Positions 58,373-64,000 of a stretch of 64,000 bases of DNA are shown here, piece after piece (the stretch's first letter is position 1; the number at the start of each line of letters is the position of its first letter). A model generated the notes under the pieces. The model worked only from the letters and a program-made list of their open reading frames with translations. It was not told where the DNA came from and ran no database searches. Both the position numbers and the translations under genes were made by a program. This DNA comes from Parasponia andersonii (Eukaryota; Streptophyta; Magnoliopsida; Rosales; Cannabaceae). Location of the stretch: assembly GCA_002914805.1 (NCBI GenBank), contig JXTB01000324.1, positions 204,692-268,691 of the forward strand. The letters run 5' to 3'.

Positions 58373-59690
58373 CAAGTTGCTCTCATTCAACCCCATCTTC
58401 TTAAAAGCATCATAGTACAGGATGTCCACAGCACTCCCATTATCAACCAATACTCGCCACAACTGTGTACTTCTACAATTAATTTTTATGACCAATGCAT
58501 CATTATGCGGATAATGGATTTCTCTTGCGTCCTGTTCTGTGAAGGTAATGTCCATGTCCAGTACTCGTTGAAACTTGCGTGGTCACTGCTCAAGATGCAT
58601 GACGTTAGTCAATGGCTGTTATCGAGCTTCCCGTGTATACCTATCTTGAGCCCTTTTCGAATCTCCGCCAACATACGGTCCTCCAAAGATAGTTCGGACT
58701 TCGCGTTGAATTTCTGGAGGTCACTGTTGGTTTTCTTCTCGCCTTTCGTCATTCTGCCTAGTGTACTACCGCAGTCTCCCCTCTTTAATCAATCTTTCAA
58801 TTTCATCCTTCAAGGAATAGCAATTATTGGTATCATGTCCAATATCATTGTGATACCGGCAGAACTTGTTGGGGTCGCGCTTTGCCCTGTCCCGTTTCAT
58901 TAGTTCCGGTTGATGGTATCACTCCTGCTGGTTTGTGACCGCATAGATATGATCTATAGACACGTTTAACTCAGTATGATTGTTGAACCGCATGGGAGCT
59001 CTTGAAATCTCCTGCTTTTTAGGTCTAGACTGATTCCCCGTCAACTGTTCATTACTCTTTTTATTTTTCTTATTACCGTTATTGTTGGTTATGATAGCGT
59101 CTTTAGTTGCATCTTTCGTTCCTTCTTTCTTTGTCTTTTGAAGATTCTTGCGCGAAGATTCTACCCTAAGATACCGACCAACCCTTCGGTAGAAGTCTTC
59201 TAGAGTTCTACATTCTCGCTCAAGTAATTCCTCCCAGAGCTTAGTTTCTGGTCGCACCCCGGCCATCATGAGAGTTAAAACTCCCCTTTCAGGTGAGTTG
59301 TTGACCTTTGCTAACTCTGAGGTGAATCGATTGAGATAAGATCGTAGAGTTTCCTCTGGACCTTATCGAATTGCAGACAAGCTAACAAGTAGAATAGTGA
59401 AATTCTTTGCAGCTTGGAACTGTCTCAAGAACGCCGTCTGAAGTTGTTGCCAAGATGAGATTGAGCCGGATTTGAGTCCTTGGAACCACTTCTTTACTGC
59501 TCCTGAGAGAGTTACAGTAAAACATCTGCAGCGTGCATGATCATTGATACGATGGAGTTCCATCACGTCACTGAAGTGATCCATATAGTCCTGTGGATCA
59601 GTTTTCCCATCAAAAGCGTTTATGGTGGGAAGTCTGAATCCAGTAGGTAGGGCAGCAGCTCGAACTTCCTCGCTGAATGGCGATTGACGA
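57773..59690 (-). other. gag and protease region of the retroelement (fossil)
   Basis: On the minus strand, ~59584-59363 matches a retrotransposon gag core (CFTVTLSGAVKKWFQGL, WQQLQTAFLRQFQAA). The stretch 59269-58919 is a basic nucleocapsid-like region. Further left, 58555-57773 holds a retropepsin-like protease with the active-site motif VLVDNGSAVDIL and the flap-distal VLGRPTLRELRAVTS. A second image of the protease part at 56777-56169 belongs to the assembly duplication. The region is broken. Confidence 0.8.
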
Positions 59691-59714
59691 TACCCATCAG
59701 TGAGCTCATCGTCC

Positions 59715-60659
59715 NNNNNNNNNNNNNNNNNNNNNNNNNNNNNNNNNNNNNNNNNNNNNNNNNNNNNNNNNNNNNNNNNNNNNNNNNNNNNNNNNNNNNN
59801 NNNNNNNNNNNNNNNNNNNNNNNNNNNNNNNNNNNNNNNNNNNNNNNNNNNNNNNNNNNNNNNNNNNNNNNNNNNNNNNNNNNNNNNNNNNNNNNNNNNN
59901 NNNNNNNNNNNNNNNNNNNNNNNNNNNNNNNNNNNNNNNNNNNNNNNNNNNNNNNNNNNNNNNNNNNNNNNNNNNNNNNNNNNNNNNNNNNNNNNNNNNN
60001 NNNNNNNNNNNNNNNNNNNNNNNNNNNNNNNNNNNNNNNNNNNNNNNNNNNNNNNNNNNNNNNNNNNNNNNNNNNNNNNNNNNNNNNNNNNNNNNNNNNN
60101 NNNNNNNNNNNNNNNNNNNNNNNNNNNNNNNNNNNNNNNNNNNNNNNNNNNNNNNNNNNNNNNNNNNNNNNNNNNNNNNNNNNNNNNNNNNNNNNNNNNN
60201 NNNNNNNNNNNNNNNNNNNNNNNNNNNNNNNNNNNNNNNNNNNNNNNNNNNNNNNNNNNNNNNNNNNNNNNNNNNNNNNNNNNNNNNNNNNNNNNNNNNN
60301 NNNNNNNNNNNNNNNNNNNNNNNNNNNNNNNNNNNNNNNNNNNNNNNNNNNNNNNNNNNNNNNNNNNNNNNNNNNNNNNNNNNNNNNNNNNNNNNNNNNN
60401 NNNNNNNNNNNNNNNNNNNNNNNNNNNNNNNNNNNNNNNNNNNNNNNNNNNNNNNNNNNNNNNNNNNNNNNNNNNNNNNNNNNNNNNNNNNNNNNNNNNN
60501 NNNNNNNNNNNNNNNNNNNNNNNNNNNNNNNNNNNNNNNNNNNNNNNNNNNNNNNNNNNNNNNNNNNNNNNNNNNNNNNNNNNNNNNNNNNNNNNNNNNN
60601 NNNNNNNNNNNNNNNNNNNNNNNNNNNNNNNNNNNNNNNNNNNNNNNNNNNNNNNNNNN
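59715..60659. other. Assembly gap (945 N)
   Basis: A run of N hides the 5' leader and primer-binding site of the retroelement and the inner ~350 bp of its right LTR. Open frames that cross it have no meaning. Confidence 1.
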
Positions 60660-60920
60660 ATTTGAGTAACAATATAATTGGGTAATCACTTAAATTGGGT
60701 AACTGGTCGAACTTGAAAGAGAAACTTTTGTTTCCCTTTCCTTGTAGGTTACCCGTTTGACGAAACATAGGCTAGTCTCCTTTTCATTCTGGTCGCACAT
60801 AATCTATTCGGAGGAGGTCGCACGTAACTTATACGGTAGAGGTCGCATGCAACCCTTTCGGATGAGGTCGCACTTAATCTTACTCATGCGACCTGACATA
60901 GGATTTTAGACTGCACAACA
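60660..60920 (-). repeat. Right LTR (5' LTR of the element), outer 261 bp
   Basis: It aligns without indels to 53499-53759 with about 16 mismatches by eye and ends GCACAACA, followed by the target duplication CTTGC. The inner part is lost in the gap. Confidence 0.9.
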
Positions 60921-60925
60921 CTTGC

Positions 60926-62537
60926 TATCCCAAAGAGCTTTTGATTTCAGGCAGGGTCAGATAGGCGGGGGAGGCAACCTGCAAAGACTCTCCGATGCTT
61001 AAGTCAGTTGTTTATCTTTGATTCAGGGTAGCAAAGATTTAGTTTTTCTTTGTATGAGTATATTTTTTCTTTTGCTCATAAACTCTTAAATATTTCTTTT
61101 TTGTATGCGTACATGCCCTCATTTTTTCGGGGATGCATGGCTCATATATATAGTCCTGAAATTGTAAACCTTATGGTTTTCAATCCCAGGACCGAGTACC
61201 TTTTCTCGTCAGAACTTACTCCAGAGATCACAGGCCGAGATTACCGTGATTCTCCCTGCATCGTCGTAGCCTAGTTTCTGCCGTTCCTTATAGCTCGAGT
61301 CTATCAGGGGCGAGACTTTGACAAACCGCCGTTCTGTCAGGACGGTTTGTCCAATGCGCACACCTACTCAGGATCGTATTAAATACTCTATCTGGGTCTA
61401 GAGCCGTGAGTTATTTTTCATTATACTCTGGTAGAAGACCCTTAAGGCTCCCGACCCTCAGTTGTCGAGATAAGAATCGGACCGGGCCGAGTTCATCCAG
61501 GGTTTAGGATGGGCTCGGCCCTAACCTCGGACAGCCATGGGCTTATGTGGTACCACGTGCGACTCGCGTGATTTTTTATTAGTCACTCTGGATACGTGTC
61601 GGATGGTGTGCCCTATTTATGACATGTTCTGCTCCTTAATCGTCCACGTGGTATATAATTTTGGAACGGATTCCACGATATTCATACAAATTGTTTGACC
61701 AAAACACATACAAATCGACTTATACCGTAAAATCAACATGTGTGGGATTGAAAGAGAGATAAACCATCTCCCTTGGGGTTGTGGGAGTGGGAGAAGGGTC
61801 CTTAAACAGCTTGCCATGTGCCTTCGTCGGCTATTGATCCAGTAATCATCCATAGCCACTCACTAGTTAATACTATTCAAAGTGAAACTTGACCTTTGGA
61901 CTATAGAAGCAAAAGCTCCAAGTAGAACGTGTTTCACTGCTACTGCCACCACTACCGGTGGATTAATTGACTATAATATATGTATATATAGCATTGCTCG
62001 TATTAATAGTCCTTTAACAAACCAGAAGCTTCTGTTCCAATGACTCTGGTTCCCTTCAAACCATCTAGTTCATTTGACTAATCAACAGAAAAAAAAAAAA
62101 AAACAGGTCGAATCCTAGAGCAGTAGAAGTGATGTACTGAAAAACAACCAGAGAATATGGGCATATCTTAAACTTGAGAATTGGTGTACTTTTTTGGCAG
62201 ATTGGGGAAGGCTTCTTCTTTGGAGTTATTGATGTTTTAGATGAATGGAGTGTCGTCAGTCTAATACTGTGGAGTCTATAATAGAACACATAATAACCAG
62301 GGAATCTCAATGATCAATGACAACGTACTATGTCTTGTCATTTCAACCTGTAATTCATGCTTGTTCACTCTTTATTTTCCCCAATAAATTTCCTTTTATT
62401 TTTTTTTTCAAATACTGTTTTCACCATATATTTTTTTAGGGCACTTTTTCAGTGCTCCTCACAGGTTTTATAGCCACAGCATCATCCATAGAACTACTTT
62501 TTCGTGATCCGATGGTTATCGATCAGGGATAATTATT
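60926..62537. other. Flank with a GC-richer block and a hairpin
   Basis: Bases ~60940-61640 are clearly richer in GC than the surroundings, with words such as GGGCTCGGCCCTAACCTCGG; it may be an old LTR or other repeat, but no ends were found. A perfect 9-bp stem, GACAAACCG / CGGTTTGTC, encloses 14 bases at 61320-61351. From 61650 the DNA is AT-rich with nothing recognised. Confidence 0.4.
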
Positions 62538-63026
62538 AAAAGGTGTTGTTGGTGAAAATTTTGTGGAAATATTATAACCGGTTTGATTATCGGTATTTTT
62601 TTTTGATTATTTTAATATAATAAATAATAAAATATGCTTTTTTTTTTTAATATTTAGACCATTTAAAGTTGTCGTGTTTTCATATTATTTTTGTCATCTC
62701 CAGATTCAATTTCGGACATTCATATGTCTTTAGCCATTCAAATAAATCAGACGTAAGACCTAACCTGGAAGTGGTCAAAGGTATTATTGGTGAAAATTTT
62801 GTGGAAATATTATGACCGATTTGATTATCAGTACTTTTTTTTTGATTATTTTAATATAATAAATAATAAAATATGCCCATATTTTGTTTTTTTTTTTTTT
62901 ATCTTTGGACGATTTAGAGTTGTCATGTTTTCTTATTATCTTTGTCATCCCCAAATTCAATTTCGGACGTTCATCTGTCTTTAGTCATTAAACGAATCAG
63001 TTGTGAGAACTAACCTGGAAGTGGTC
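62538..63026. repeat. Tandem duplication of a ~240-250-bp block
   Basis: The block from 62538 (GGTGAAAATTTTGTGGAAAT ... AACCTGGAAGTGGTC) recurs from 62777 to 63026 with about 10% difference by eye. Fainter similarity (TTTGTCACCCCTGAATTTAA; TTCATGATTTGAGTGGAAAA) continues to ~63260, suggesting further eroded units. It is noncoding. Confidence 0.8.
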
Positions 63027-64000
63027 ATGAAAATACAGTCAGATTGAAGAAGTTCATTAGAATATGTTCATGATCTGAGTGGAAAATTGCTGACAGTATA
63101 TACAATGAAATTATCCTGAGTGTCTTTGTCACCCCTGAATTTAAGATCTTTGGATATCTATTAGGTCTATGATAAGACTTAACCTCTAAATATTGATGAA
63201 ATCAGGGCCATATCGAATATATTCATGATTTGAGTGGAAAATTACTGACAAAGTTGATCGTCTTGCTCTAAGAAAATAAACTAATATTATATTTCCTAGA
63301 TATTTGGCCAAATGCCTATAAATCATTTGTTTTGTCTTTAGGAATTTTAAAAATCTCATTGTTCTCATAGAGCATTTGAAATTAAACCTTTTATTAGCTA
63401 TATAACTTAGGTACATTATGTTTTCTACAATGAAGACTAGATATTCACCGACAAGACTGAAATTAATGATTAGATGCCAATTCATGTCCTTGGAAAATCT
63501 CTGACTTAATTGAGGATTGTCGTTCAAAGTATCTTTGTTTCTCTTCTGTTTTCATATCTTCTATTTTTCGGTAATGTAATTTCTTTTCCCATAATTTGGC
63601 TAAATAGGCATGTTTATCTTCTACTTTTGGTTGTCTCCTTCTTGACATTATCCCCTATGATATTTGCTCTGGTATGGATGAGTGGATCTCCTCTTTCTTG
63701 GGGGCTTTTGATTTTTTCGCCCTCGGTTTAATATTATCCATCATTCTCAGCAAAAACAAACGGAAAAAAAAAAATCCCCATGTTGCTATTTTATTCTTCT
63801 ACCTTGGCTTTGGTGCCATTAGTCAGCCGCTTACATTGAAAGTAAGTCATTGTATTTGATCCTTGAACGATTCATACTATCTCATGGTAACTTTTTGGTG
63901 TTGGATTTTCTTTTTTCAAAAAAATATTCGTGAAGTTTAACCTTTTGCACTTTTGGCAACCACATTTTTTTTCCCTCTGATTTCTATTTTTTAAACAAAT
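63027..64000. other. AT-rich end of window, no gene seen
   Basis: Apart from the eroded repeat units to ~63260, nothing was recognised. Short frames near 63460-63860 on both strands resemble no known protein. Confidence 0.5.

Larger units (their letters stand above)
53151..60920 (-). mobile_element. Non-autonomous Ty3/gypsy element with LTRs and target duplication (fossil)
   Basis: Both ends are defined: LTR termini TGTTG...CAACA and a perfect 5-bp target duplication CTTGC at 53146-53150 and 60921-60925. The element runs on the minus strand. The right LTR is its 5' LTR, gag and protease regions follow leftward, then a region with frames on the opposite strand, a polypurine tract (AGAGCTGGGGGGCAAT on the minus strand) and the left (3') LTR. 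Reverse transcriptase, RNase H and integrase are not visible. It looks like the Tat/Retand-type group; lineage is inferred. The two LTRs differ at about 16 of 261 comparable sites by eye, suggesting an insertion a few million years ago. It is broken. The apparent length of 7.8 kb includes a 945-bp gap and a likely false duplication of ~1.6 kb. Confidence 0.88.

Noticed and set aside
59620-60768. Open frames of more than 300 codons on both strands
   Set aside because: They exist only because the N run contains no stop codons.

Overview
The window looks like nuclear DNA of a dicot plant. It is AT-rich, its genes have plant-type introns, the proteins match families I know best from Arabidopsis, and the gene-free stretches hold plant LTR retrotransposons, a LINE, a MULE remnant, hAT-like elements, MITEs and many (TA)n runs. 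I cannot name the species. Five host genes are well supported, one small unknown gene is likely, and a damaged paralogue lies beside it. All exon models are read by eye from splice sites, reading phase and family resemblance. Three checks agree: every multi-exon model closes in frame, gives a length normal for its family, and keeps the family motifs across exon joints.

Layout. 1-2681: the 3' end of a Ty3/gypsy chromovirus with its 3' LTR, next to a MULE transposase remnant (2690-3261). 6.4-22.1 kb: three minus-strand genes in a row. These are a mitochondrial P-type PPR protein like At1g71060, a family GT14 glucuronosyltransferase-like enzyme, and an ELL-associated-factor (EAF) protein. From memory this is the order At1g71060-At1g71070-At1g71080, so it appears to be a conserved microsyntenic block. 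14.4-19.2 kb: a repeat island. 22.1-27.2 kb: an AT-rich spacer holding a hAT-type element and a MITE, each with a target-site duplication. 27.3-32.5 kb (+): the half-size ABC transporter ABCG7, 11 exons. 34.1-35.3 kb: a second repeat island built like the first. 37.9-41.4 kb (+): mitochondrial ribosomal protein uS5m, 8 exons. 42.4-44.6 kb: a 5'-truncated LINE. 46.1-48.9 kb: a tandem pair of small unknown genes, the second with two offsetting frame changes. 53.15-60.92 kb: a broken non-autonomous Ty3/gypsy element on the minus strand with a 5-bp target-site duplication and an opposite-strand ORF region. It contains a 945-bp N gap and an apparent assembly duplication.

The genes form no operon or pathway. 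PPR and uS5m both serve mitochondrial gene expression, EAF serves nuclear transcription, GT14 acts in Golgi glycan synthesis and ABCG7 is a membrane transporter. I see no new defence system, toxin system or gene cluster. The least expected signals are the compensated frameshift pair in the small gene, the two matching tRNA-headed repeat islands, the GC-AG intron that holds a MITE, and the retroelement with its antisense ORF and duplicated contig end.
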